Positions 54,765-64,000 of a stretch of DNA of 64,000 bases are shown in pieces. The notes beneath the pieces were generated by a model. That model saw nothing but the letters and a program-made list of their open reading frames with translations. It had not been told where the DNA came from and made no database searches. Origin of the DNA: Bombus terrestris (lineage: Eukaryota; Arthropoda; Insecta; Hymenoptera; Apidae); NCBI RefSeq assembly GCF_910591885.1, contig NC_063282.1, positions 5,469,501 through 5,533,500 of the forward strand, in the 5' to 3' direction. The position numbers were made by a program, and so were the translations under genes. Positions within the stretch are counted from its first letter, which is position 1. The number at the start of each line of letters is the position of its first letter.

Positions 54765-55467
54765 CCATTCTTGATACGCGTCGCGAGTCCTAACTTATCA
54801 AGATATGAAAGCCACGCTGATCAAGTACGGAGAAAGATAGTAGCTTTTAGAAAATGTATTATAGCACATTTTCGTCTTGTTCTTATAGCTACTTAAGCAT
54901 CCTCAAATAATTGTGAATACATGCTTTGTATTTTGATTTAATGCAAATACTATTTCCAAGAATTACAAAAAGATAATGAATTAATAATTATGTATTTACT
55001 TTCACTTAATGTTCTGACGAATAAACCTACTGGTAAAATTGCTGATAATTATACAGGAAAGCGAGAAGAATCGAATACATATAGCAGTGAACTAATTATA
55101 GAAGTACTAAAACTGATCAAGGCAGTACTTGCGGCGAATGTGAACGAGTAAAAAGGATTTAATTTTATTACACATAATTGATCAAATTGCCGAAGCAGAT
55201 CATATCGGATATACATCTTCTAAATGGGAGGTTAGATCGAAATGAATAGATTTAAAGGTATGTAATAATTTCCTAATGATCTTTCAGCTTTACTTCATTA
55301 TCAAGAGATTTAGGATCAAGAGTGTAACTTCCTGCTGTATCCATCGAGACGTTTCGTCCAACCGACTATAAAACGGTAACGAGTTATCCCTGAACAAGCA
55401 ACGAGGTCCCTTGTCATTCATTCACTGTCAACCTCACTGTGAACCGAGTTTAATCTCGTGATTTCAG

Positions 55468-55736
55468 ACTACACGGATGGACTAATTACTCAGCCACAGT
55501 CTACAGGGAGAAACGCTCCGGGGTACGATTTCGAGAACTTCGATTTTACGGTAGCAAACTATGTGAAACGAGAACGATTCGTCCCAGGAAACGACGACTT
55601 TTTGCTCCATTGGATATTTCAGATTCCTGGAGAGTTTAGCAAGAGAGATTCCCAGCCGCCTCTCCGTTCCAGAAATACCGAGTTCGTGAAAAGGACGTTC
55701 CTTTTCTTGGACTCGGACTATACTGACAGAGCTTAA
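55468..55736 (+). CDS. Terminal coding exon of an unrecognised protein (5' partial)
   Basis: The exon starts after an acceptor (GTGATTTCAG at 55458-55467) with a 2-base overhang and runs 89 codons to TAA at 55734-55736. The composition is protein-like: Asp, Asn, Phe and Tyr are frequent and codon use is balanced. Visible segments are NAPGYDFENFDF, ANYVKRERFVPGNDDFLL, HWIFQIPGEF and RTFLFLDSDYTDRA. DYTD occurs at both the start and the end of the exon. The order F-x-P-G-N, H-W and I-P loosely recalls GNGKPAKIYHWNLP of the nearby secreted gene, but NGKP itself is absent, so relatedness is only a suggestion. The upstream exon was not found. A candidate start at 54109 with a GTGTAC donor fits the phase but is weak. 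Confidence 0.55.
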
Positions 55737-55820
55737 CTCAGGAGGAAGCGTAAAGCCGAAGATTCACTGGGAAGCTAAGCTGAACCTATGACTAAGTTTA
55801 CAAATATTCCCTTCAATACG

Positions 55821-55990
55821 TACAGTCGAGGACAAAAGTGAGTGGACAGGTAATGGAAGTAGTATAAATGGAGTTCAATCAAACTAATCCTAGTGTCATC
55901 TATGTAAGTTTTATCCATTATACGCATATGCGATGAACGAAATTTCATTGATATCCACTATCTGTCTACTTATTTTTGTCCCCAACTGTA
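55821..55990. mobile_element. Tc1/mariner-like MITE, 170 bp
   Basis: The left terminus starts TACAGTCGAGGACAAAAG at 55821. The right terminus, read in reverse complement from 55990, starts TACAGTTGGGGACAAAAA. Over 29 bp the ends agree at about 24 positions. Both ends are bounded by TA, the target duplication expected for Tc1/mariner insertions. The interior (about 110 bp) has no transposase. It lies 85 bp after the stop of the 55468-55736 exon and so may be in its 3' UTR. Confidence 0.8.
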
Positions 55991-56065
55991 TTATGAAACT
56001 ATTGAACCGAATACTTTTAACGTATAGAGTAGCTTAATTTTTGCTGTAAATAAGATGTATTTAAT

Positions 56066-56124
56066 GAAACTTCGTTGATATCTATTTTATCTACTTAACC
56101 ACCTATTTTCGCTCTCGACTGCTA
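56066..56124. mobile_element. Decayed partial copy of the adjacent MITE
   Basis: The right half of the MITE (about 55934-55990) recurs here in the same orientation with many substitutions: ATGAAACTTCGTTGATATCTA, then TCTACTTA, TATTTTCGCTC and CGACTGCTA. Only the 3' side is present. A small direct duplication or a nested insertion would both explain it. Confidence 0.55.
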
Positions 56125-56791
56125 ACATACGTATATGTATCGAAGAAATATTTTTGAACTTAGTATAGCATAGATCATCCGCTTAGCTTTCTGGTGGATC
56201 TTCGGCTTAACTCGCAGATTTCTCGAAACCTTACCGCGTGTAATTATCAAGCTGTGAAATTAATGCGTTCGACCAGCTGTATACTTGCAGGTCGAGTAAA
56301 AACTTCGAGTATAATTCGCAAGATTCCATGGCGATGCGTGAAACAGACTATAAACCACGATGATGTTCGTCATCGACACGAGAACGCGGTTTCACGCTCG
56401 TCGGCGGCGCGTACCGTGGCCGTGTTAATCCCGTGGTTGAGAGAGAATCATTCGGTGGTCCCGACAGAGTATTAATCCGTGGCACGACGGAGAAACAAAA
56501 GCGTGTAAGAGTGATAAAGATAGAGAGAGAGAGGACAAAGGAGTTTGTTCACCTTGGTGATCTTCGGTGCAGAGAGGCTGACCATAGTCGACTACAAAGA
56601 CTCCGACTCGTGTCCACGAGGCTCGTATCGAGTGTGCACCCTCGTCGTGGAGTTCGTGCGAACGGCACACGTGCTCGCGCGTGAGGCTCAAGCGCACATG
56701 ATCAATCAGATATAGCCACACGCGTATCGTAGAAAGCGATGCTTCTACACTGCTGTTCATAAATATGTGATACTTTGCTCGATTAACAATG

Positions 56792-56891
56792 CAGTAGAAC
56801 TCCGTTCGCATAAATTATTTAAGCCAAATTTTAGCGAATATCCGATCTCTTGTTAGTTTAATCCACTTATTTGAACGTGGACTCCTACTAT
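56792..56891. mobile_element. Possible pogo/Tigger-like MITE, about 100 bp
   Basis: The left end is CAGTAGAACTCCGTTCGCAT. The right end in reverse complement is TAGTAGGAGTCCACGTTCAA. The ends share AGTAG-A-TCC-GTTC, and CAGTAGAAC resembles known pogo-like termini. The right end abuts TA. The interior is AT-rich with no coding remnant. Confidence 0.4.
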
Positions 56892-59800
56892 ACAAACGAG
56901 AAATCATATGTAGAAGAAAAAATCAATAGACTCCTATTATACGACCCCCAAATAATCAATTCTTGTGGAAGTAACAGATGTATATCACATGAAATTTTAA
57001 TTATTTACTTTAAACTTTATCAACGATATATGAAAATTAAATATATTCGACTTGTTGAAGTGTCCAAATGTTTGAAACATTATTTTTACAACCATAGCTC
57101 TAACAATTTTAAAAAAACTTCTATGTTTATAAAAGACAAAAATGTATCATAATGTTTAATGTTTACAAATGTCGATTCTTCTACCGCATATCGACATAAT
57201 ATCCTATATGTCAGCCCTAATAAAGTTTTTCTATTTGTTTCTGTAATTAAATTAGATTACGTCAAAAACAAAATGAAGCAAATGTCCCTATACTTTTCAG
57301 CGGTCGTAGTACGCATGCACAATCGAAGAAAAGGAGAAAAGCGATGGAACGAAGAACAGGGTGCGATAAAATCCTCGAAAACGGAGATTAGGATGATTCG
57401 AGGTGTACTGCATGGGGCAAGATCCAAGATATATATCGCGATAATGCGAGTTACGTGTTATCGCGCGGAATTCCGCGTGCTGGCTGCAATTTCGATAGGA
57501 GATACGCAGGATTTCCAAACAAATACTAAATCATCCGTACGCACGTGACGAGATTAAGCAAGAAACACAGGTTATGAAGGTAATAGGATCGAATAGCTTC
57601 GCGTGGATCGTTCGATTGTGGCAAATTACCCTGATCCGCGGCTTGGTCAGCTGCCTAGTTCTTATCGAAACCGCGACGCATGCCATCGAAAGCTAGTTAA
57701 GGATTTCGTGCGATGGATAAGCGATTTTACGCTGCTTCATCTTGATACAATTTACTATCTAACCAGATCAAGCAAAAGAACCGAATGAATACAAGAAACG
57801 ATGAAGGCAATCGCGAGTCAATGAAGATGAATCGCCATTATTCACGACGGAATAACCATGGCCGGAAAAGTGCTTGATTGTTACAAAGTATCGGGAGACC
57901 AGGTACGTCGTCGCTGTGTGCGAGTACCAATGGCTCTCGTGTGTCTATTAGAAACCGTCCTCTTCCTGTGACTCGTGCAATCACAGACAACCTATTATCA
58001 CCGACGACCCGTAATCACGCGGGGCAACGTGTAAAAAATTAATTGCGATCGCGGTTTGATAGATGTCCAAGTGGAAGCGGCTCGCCACAGGCAAATGACA
58101 GTGATCGGTAAATGCGTGCTACGGTGGAATTCAGCTTCGATTCAACGTGACTGAAATAATTTATTGGTTTCCGTTCGAGCATGGTTTCGAACGTGCACGT
58201 ACTCATATGCGAACACCGCGCTGCGCGTTCGTGCATCGGCTAGGGAAACAGGCGGACGTGCTGTCCATAAATCTCAATGCACCGAATTTGTTTGGACCGC
58301 GCCGGACTAACATTTTATAGCGATTAACTTCTTCCTTCCGACTGTGGAATAGATCCTCTAACCTTAACCTCTTCGTGATGCACTTCGTATGGGTGGCGAA
58401 CCATGATGATTTTTCGCCGACCATCTTGTAGAAGCACGAATTTACATCCCTGTTGGTACGTATTAGGATGTTCACAGAATGCGAGCTTATACTTAGGAAT
58501 GATTAGAAAACTATTCGTTATCCGGGTGCTTTTGCGCAATAATTCACCAATTAATCCTCCTTTGGAATTTCGCAATTTTAGAACACATACAAAAATCAAA
58601 TAACTTTTACAATTGCTATTAGGGCTTAAATTACATAATGAGAATTCTAACAACAATCATCTACCCCAAAATTGTTCTACACGAATTTATCATTGACCAA
58701 TAAATCGCAAACTTTCATTTGAATTTTTCTCTCCCTTAAAGCCAAAATACCTCCGTGAAGCAGACAGTGAACACATAAAAGAATTCTTCCAAAGTCGCAA
58801 CTGGGTTTCGCGAGGCATCGAAGTCACCGGCTAGAATCTACCCTAGGCGACGTTACTTCTCCGGTATGCAAAACACACGCGAGCATTCTCCACCTAAACG
58901 GCTGACATAAATCACAAGCAGCAAAGGGGATGGAATTATCATGCAAATTCTTGGAGCGAGTCGTTTCACCAGTTTTCAATTATGTCGGTGTCGCGGGGTC
59001 GAGCGGAGCTACGTCGTGAAATAATTCTCGCGATAGTTTCTACCCACGCGAGAGATCGCGATTCCGCCGAGAACTGCATCGCATCGAGCCACCGCGACGT
59101 CTGTAAATCAGCCAGCTGTCTCTTTCACCGTTTCTCTATGCAACGTCCTTGAAAATACCTCGACTATCTTTATGTGCTTTCGGTAAAATAACAATCGAGG
59201 TAACCGTGACCGTGACCAAAGTATGTCACGAGTTCACTGTACGTTCTCGTCACCTGCCAAACATAAGCAAAACGAGAATTCTTCCCCTTTGCTCGTAGAC
59301 AGGATCTATATATTTTAAACGGCAAACCGGTCGACAACCGGTTCGATCGTTCTAGAGAGAATTCAAGATTTCCACGTATTTCGTTGGACATCGGTGGCGA
59401 ATCGAGAGACTCGGTCTAATGTCCATGAGCAGAATCACATCCCCTTTTCGAGAAAATGCATTAACGAACCTTGTGGTCTGTAAGGGTATCGACTCAGCTG
59501 TGACAATTGACGAGAAGACTGGCGGTCGGCAACTCTCCATATAATTGGAATTGTTCGAAGGCATGGTCGGGATAGTTCTCTCAACAGCGACCGAAGATAC
59601 GTACATAAATTTCGATTCAAACAACCGCTCTTGCCACAAGACCTACGGTCAAGAACGTAACAACGTTACAAATCCAAAAGAAACGATGTTCACTGGTAAC
59701 TGGTTAGAGTTCTGGTGGCTTTCCGTGTATCGCGAAAGGATAGTAACCGGGAAAGGTATCTAGCGGTGATTAGCGTCGGGAAAAGGCATCCTCGTGCTCG

Positions 59801-60337
59801 GGAAACCTATTAAGGGCTCTCTTCGATGCGGCTTGTTACGATGGATCTACCCTAATCAGGTGACGATCTGCGCTGATCGATCGTGCTTCGCTGCTATTAA
59901 CAAGGTCGCTATCAGAAATGAAGAGTAATTTTACGCCAGCATTGATTAATGAGTCGAGGAACGAGGGAGAATGAAAGTGGGAGGAATGAGAAGGAAGAAA
60001 AAAGAGTGAGAAGAAGTAAGAATACGCACCGTGGGAGAGCATCATCGATTCTACGTAGCGCAGACGTCGCCTTATATAGCGTGAACCCTCCCTTACGGCC
60101 CATTAAATCCGCACGCATTGCCAAGAAGTCGTAGAAAGATGGAGACAAAAAGAGGAGAGGCAATAGGAAGAGATGGAAAAGTCGATCGTGTCCTCTGCAT
60201 GCAGACGTTTTTGTAAGTCGATCTCTTCCCGGTTCTCCAAGTCGTAATTCAGGAATCAGGAAGGAATGACCATCTTTTTATGGTACTTCTTACGGTTAAC
60301 TTTATCAGAACACAAAAGCTGTTTCACAGCGTATATT
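56892..60337. other. Non-coding stretch
   Basis: No supported gene. The left part is AT-rich. CpG-richer patches at 57.5-58.5 kb and 58.9-60.1 kb contain overlapping frames of 60-129 codons on both strands. None of these frames has a signal peptide, splice partners or recognisable motif. Confidence 0.45.
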
Positions 60338-60665
60338 ATAGATTCATGAAAGCTTTTACTAGACCCCACACTAGGCGTATTATACAGAAACACAAGTAAT
60401 ATGAAAATAAGGAAGCAGATATGTTAAATGTATGATACAGGGACAAAGAATCGCGGGTACTGTGAAACTCGTACTTTGAAAGCTTTCCTAGACATCACAT
60501 TAGAGATGATGCATAAAAACACAAACGGTATAAAAATAACTAACTAGATATGTCAAATGCAAGTTAAATGCAGTATGTCAGATGCAGGTTAAATGCAATA
60601 CGTCAAATGCAGAGACATGGATCCTCTAGGCACTACTATGAAACCCGTACTCAAAGAAAACACAT
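60338..60665. repeat. Nested tandem repeats (about 125-bp duplication with inner 25-bp repeat)
   Basis: Two diverged outer copies begin at about 60345 and 60475. Both contain GAAAGCTTT-CTAGAC, ACATTAG or ACACTAG, AAAACACAA, TATGAAAATAA or TATAAAAATAA, and AGATATGTTAAATG or AGATATGTCAAATG. A third end-fragment (ACTATGAAACCCGTACT) follows near 60640. In the second copy a 25-26 bp unit, TATGTCAAATGCAAGTTAAATG, repeats about 2.5 times (60548-60611). Confidence 0.7.
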
Positions 60666-63470
60666 TGAAAGAAAGAAGTAGAGAATTTTATGCGAGATAT
60701 AGAAAGGAGAAAATTATTGTAACATGTAATTGAAATACCTATATTATGCCAGAACACGCGAATACTGCGAATCTGATTTTTCAAACAAAATGTGCGATCT
60801 CATTTGCCTACGTATCCTACGTTTCCACAGACCTCACTGAAGAGAGGAAAATTCTAACAAGCCAGCAGTCGTTCGAAAAGTTGCTTCAAGACATATTGTC
60901 CCATTAGTCTCGCAAAGGATTAAAGCAAGTTCGATACACGAGGCTTCGTTGCAACTTCAGAAGATTGGAAAGGGCACGAAGGAATGAACACAGGCACAGT
61001 TGGCGATAAATCAAACGTTTAATTGAATTTCGCGCGTATTCGACGGACTATGAAATTCGATGTAGAATCGTAAGGAGGAAGGGAGAGAAGTTCATTAGCT
61101 CGGCCATTTGGTTGGTGGCAGAAATAAATTTCCTATAGTGTAATGTACGAGAAATGCAAGCTCTCCAAACTTTTCCTTCGTCGGATGCGACAAAGATTTA
61201 CTATCGAGACTAGGCATGCAACTCACCAACCGCCGACTTATTCGTCATGTAAAATTGTTCGCTACGTGGAAAACCGTCTGAAAGCATCCGGCGGTCACGG
61301 ATTGTGCTTTCCAACTACGTGCCACGAATCCCGGAATATGTATTTCGTTTCATGGGCGAATGCCGGGTAACGCGACCAAAACCACCTCTTCTGCGTGTTC
61401 AACCTCACTAACTTTTTAGTTAGAAATTGCTTGGAAGAAAAAAAAGATACACGGAAAATATGGATATTGAAATTGTTGGAACATAAAATTAACGTTATGT
61501 GATTGCGACATCTACGTTTATGAATTTCCGTAGAACTAATTGGTTATGCAGTTTTATGTTTGTTTGTTATAGCATAATGGCCAACACCTTTTTTCTTTTT
61601 TGGGATATCGAAGAAGAAGAAGAAGAAAGGTATTCTCTATTGTACACATAGTGAGATATTTGTGAATGATGCAAGTTACAGAGTTATTAACAAATAAACA
61701 TCAGTCTTAATTTTGTTCTTTAAAATTCAAAATCTAAAGGAAGTCTAGTTGACCATCGTATTAGCTATTAAAGATCGCAGCAGCTAAGCCAGCAAGATAG
61801 TAAAAGCTTATAAAACTTATAAAATTTATGTACTTCGAATTATCAGTTCGCTTGTAAAGAATAATTATAGTCAGTGTTGTATATTCGAAATATCCAAAAT
61901 TTATAAAATACAGTTGATCTTAATGTTTCTTATGCAGATTTCAACGATCTGTCAAAAAATGAATAATTTCAAATTTTAAGACATTTGATTTTTGCAAAGC
62001 AGCAGCTGCTTATAAAATAATGGGAAAAATTATAAAATGGGAAAAGTGTTTAAAAAGATAGCTATCAGAAGAAAAAACGCATATGCATAAAAATCGAAAT
62101 TCCCAAGTAATTTGTTTACGAGGAGTGTATCGTGGTGATGATCGGCAAGATTCCATAATAATTTGATTAACAGAGTCGTGAAGATGTAGTATGATATCCT
62201 GGACGATAATATCGACGACGATATCTACGTCGAATCTCAAGCGATAAAGGAGCCTTTAGACCCTGTCTGCCGTGAAAGTGACGTGCGGCGAATTGCAAAC
62301 AACGATCCTGCGGAAGAAGGAGCTCAAGAGGGACAGGGCCTCCCTCCGCATTTACATCGATCGTAAATTCACCAGCCATAAACGTATATCTCGCCATTAG
62401 ATTCCGCACCACCCGCGTCGCACGCTTCTCGAGGACATCGCATGTGTACGTACGGAGGGGTTTCACTGACATCAATTACTGCCACTTGACATATGCAGAC
62501 TTGCCTTTGAACGTTTCTCGAAGACGAGTATAATTTTATTATGGCGTATCTTCCAATTAAAAAAATCCTCCATCATTTCTATCTGTTACCTTAAAACGTG
62601 GTTATTCTTTAACTCTTTCATACTTTACTTTATTAATTCTACACTTTACAATTATTTCAGTACATATTTTTAAAACAGTAGCTGATAAATTGATCAAGTT
62701 TTATGGAGGCTAAAGACAAACAATACTCTTCGATATTGTAATATCGTGCAACGTTTAAAAAATTGTTAAGAAATTGAAAAATCACCTGTTTTAACCAAGA
62801 ACCAAATATAAATAAAATTCTGACAATATGAAATTGATTGACAATTGGTGAATCTTAAAACTGCTTCTCTATAAAAAGTAGGAAATGTGACTTATTCGTG
62901 TATTTTTCCGATGTGTTTCTATTTATTATAATTAAATTGATACGATGAAATAAATACATATTTAACTAAGTTTCTATTTACGCATATAAAAATCTTATCA
63001 AAACCAAGCTTCAATAACTACTAAAGGAAAGCTTTCCCTAAACAGTCCAACAGACAGATACGCTTAAAACCTCCCCTAGGAATTCCTATTAAATTATCGA
63101 TTAATATTCCGAGAACGGAAGCAGAGATTGATCGCGGCGAGTTCCCTTCGATACTTGAAATATAATATACAGCTCGATTTACCCTCTGATTCCGTGGAAA
63201 AAAGGCGCACCCCAAACGGCACGAAATTAAGCTATCATTAAGAAACACGAGTTCCTTGAAGAGAAACCCCTGAAGGTAATTTACCCGAAGCTGGCGCACC
63301 CTAAACAGGCACAATAGAGCTGGCTGGAGTGGCTCGAAACGTCGTATCGAGAACTTTGGCGCGAATCTACGGCTTCCAAGACTTCAAAGGGAGCAAGTGG
63401 TCGCTCGATGGAAAATATACCGATATTGCTTCTATCAAAAGCGATATACGATAGAGACCTTGTAGTTTCC
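60666..63470. other. Non-coding stretch
   Basis: No supported gene. A (GAA)n run lies at 61609-61628. At 62190-62380 both strands are open: a 102-codon minus frame, and a plus frame with an acidic, protein-like stretch (DDNIDDDIYVESQAIKEPLD) that has no start and no good acceptor. The dispersed-repeat match to 10590-10730 is at 62720-62960. Confidence 0.45.
62720..62960. repeat. Possible dispersed repeat, copy 2
   Basis: Matches 10590-10730 in phrase order (CTTCGATATTGTAATATCGTG near 62727, then TTAAAACTGCTTCTCTATAAA and AGTAGGAAA) and more loosely 27250-27440 (AATTGATTGA, CTATAAAA, GTGA-TTATT, TATTTATT). Confidence 0.35.
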
Positions 63471-63640
63471 TAAAGAAAAGAAAGCGTGGAAACGACGAAA
63501 CGAAACGAAATAAGAAAAGGGGAAAAAGGGAAAATAAGGAAGAAACTTGAAACACGATCGAAAAGAAAAAGATCTGAAAGAAAAGAAAGACGAGACTATA
63601 TAGAGAGTTTGAAAGAAACCAGGATAGGATGGAAAATAAG
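63470..63640. repeat. Purine-rich, strand-asymmetric tract
   Basis: About 170 bp of mainly A and G on the plus strand with AACGAAACGAAAT, GGGGAAAAAGGG and GAAAGAAAAGAAAG words. It creates Lys/Arg/Glu-rich plus frames and Phe/Ser-rich minus frames that are not genes. Confidence 0.7.
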
Positions 63641-64000
63641 GGGATATACTGAATGTCAAACAATACGTGTCTTACGAAGAGACCCAGCCTATGGGGGCCA
63701 TTGTTTTGGTCACGTAGCCTTTCTCTCCCTTCTCTGCTCTATAAGAGCCTGCAGTATCTATCGCCGTTGTATCTGACGCATTCATCCAGCGTGTGTAACA
63801 TCCTGAACGTTTCGAGGAACCTGTTACTTAACCAGGTATCAGATACCGGAGCATTTTTTTCATCCGGCATTATTCATCCTCTCCTACTGCACCGGTGAGC
63901 ACGTTAATTGGCGTAGTTAAGCACTTATAGGGCCTACGATTCGCTAATTAGCTAATTGTAAGCAATTAATACGACCGGATGATAAACCAAAGCTCCCAAC
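63641..64000. other. Right end of window, no supported gene
   Basis: Mixed-composition DNA. Two overlapping plus frames of about 80-96 codons run here without motif or splice support. The window ends in AT-rich sequence. Confidence 0.4.

Noticed and set aside
54475..54768. 97-codon minus-strand frame beginning MARVDALHQLERVIQ
   Set aside because: The first 30 residues look plausible, but the rest is Arg/Pro/Leu-rich CpG sequence, another frame overlaps it, and the start falls inside the hairpin at 54736-54764.
62167..62475. 102-codon minus-strand frame, and an acidic open frame on the plus strand opposite it
   Set aside because: The plus frame looks protein-like for about 55 codons, but it has no start, an in-frame stop just before it and only a poor acceptor. 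The minus frame is Arg-rich and mirrors it. Worth a search, not enough for a call.

Overview
This is eukaryotic, almost certainly insect, nuclear DNA. Coding exons are separated by GT-AG introns, several of them only about 70-110 bp. The DNA is AT-rich yet full of CpG-containing words such as TCGA and CGAT, and simple repeats and small inverted-repeat elements are common. AT-rich with frequent CpG is typical of bees and related Hymenoptera. That placement is inference; no gene here fixes the species.

Layout. (1) 32-2043, plus strand: the last three coding exons of an unrecognised, Ser/Arg-rich, probably disordered protein, with the rest upstream of the window. (2) 2968-4646: a very long, nearly pure (TAC)n microsatellite. 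(3) 5958-8473, minus strand: a complete seven-exon gene for mitochondrial poly(A) polymerase (MTPAP), 558 codons. All splice phases join and the start has an in-frame upstream stop. This is the best-supported gene in the window. (4) About 8.5-43.7 kb: roughly 35 kb with no convincing coding exon, holding microsatellites, short tandem repeats, possible MITEs and a few CpG-richer patches. It could be intergenic or intronic. (5) 43.7-49.2 kb: two convergent genes for secreted proteins, one plus (43748-44710) and one minus (48169-49165). They share a repeated Asn-Gly-Lys-Pro motif followed by an aromatic residue, and look like diverged paralogs. (6) 52.8-55.7 kb: a short minus-strand signal-peptide ORF resembling the leader of the 48-49 kb gene, and a plus-strand terminal exon of an unknown protein. 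(7) 55.8-56.9 kb: a Tc1/mariner-like MITE with TA-flanked termini, a decayed partial copy of it, and a possible pogo-like MITE. (8) 57-64 kb: no supported gene; nested tandem repeats and a purine-rich tract.

Functionally, MTPAP is a mitochondrial mRNA-tailing housekeeping enzyme unrelated to its neighbours. The 43-56 kb interval is the most interesting part: a small local group of secreted, low-complexity, lineage-type proteins that probably arose by duplication. I found no rRNA, tRNA, CRISPR or viral gene.
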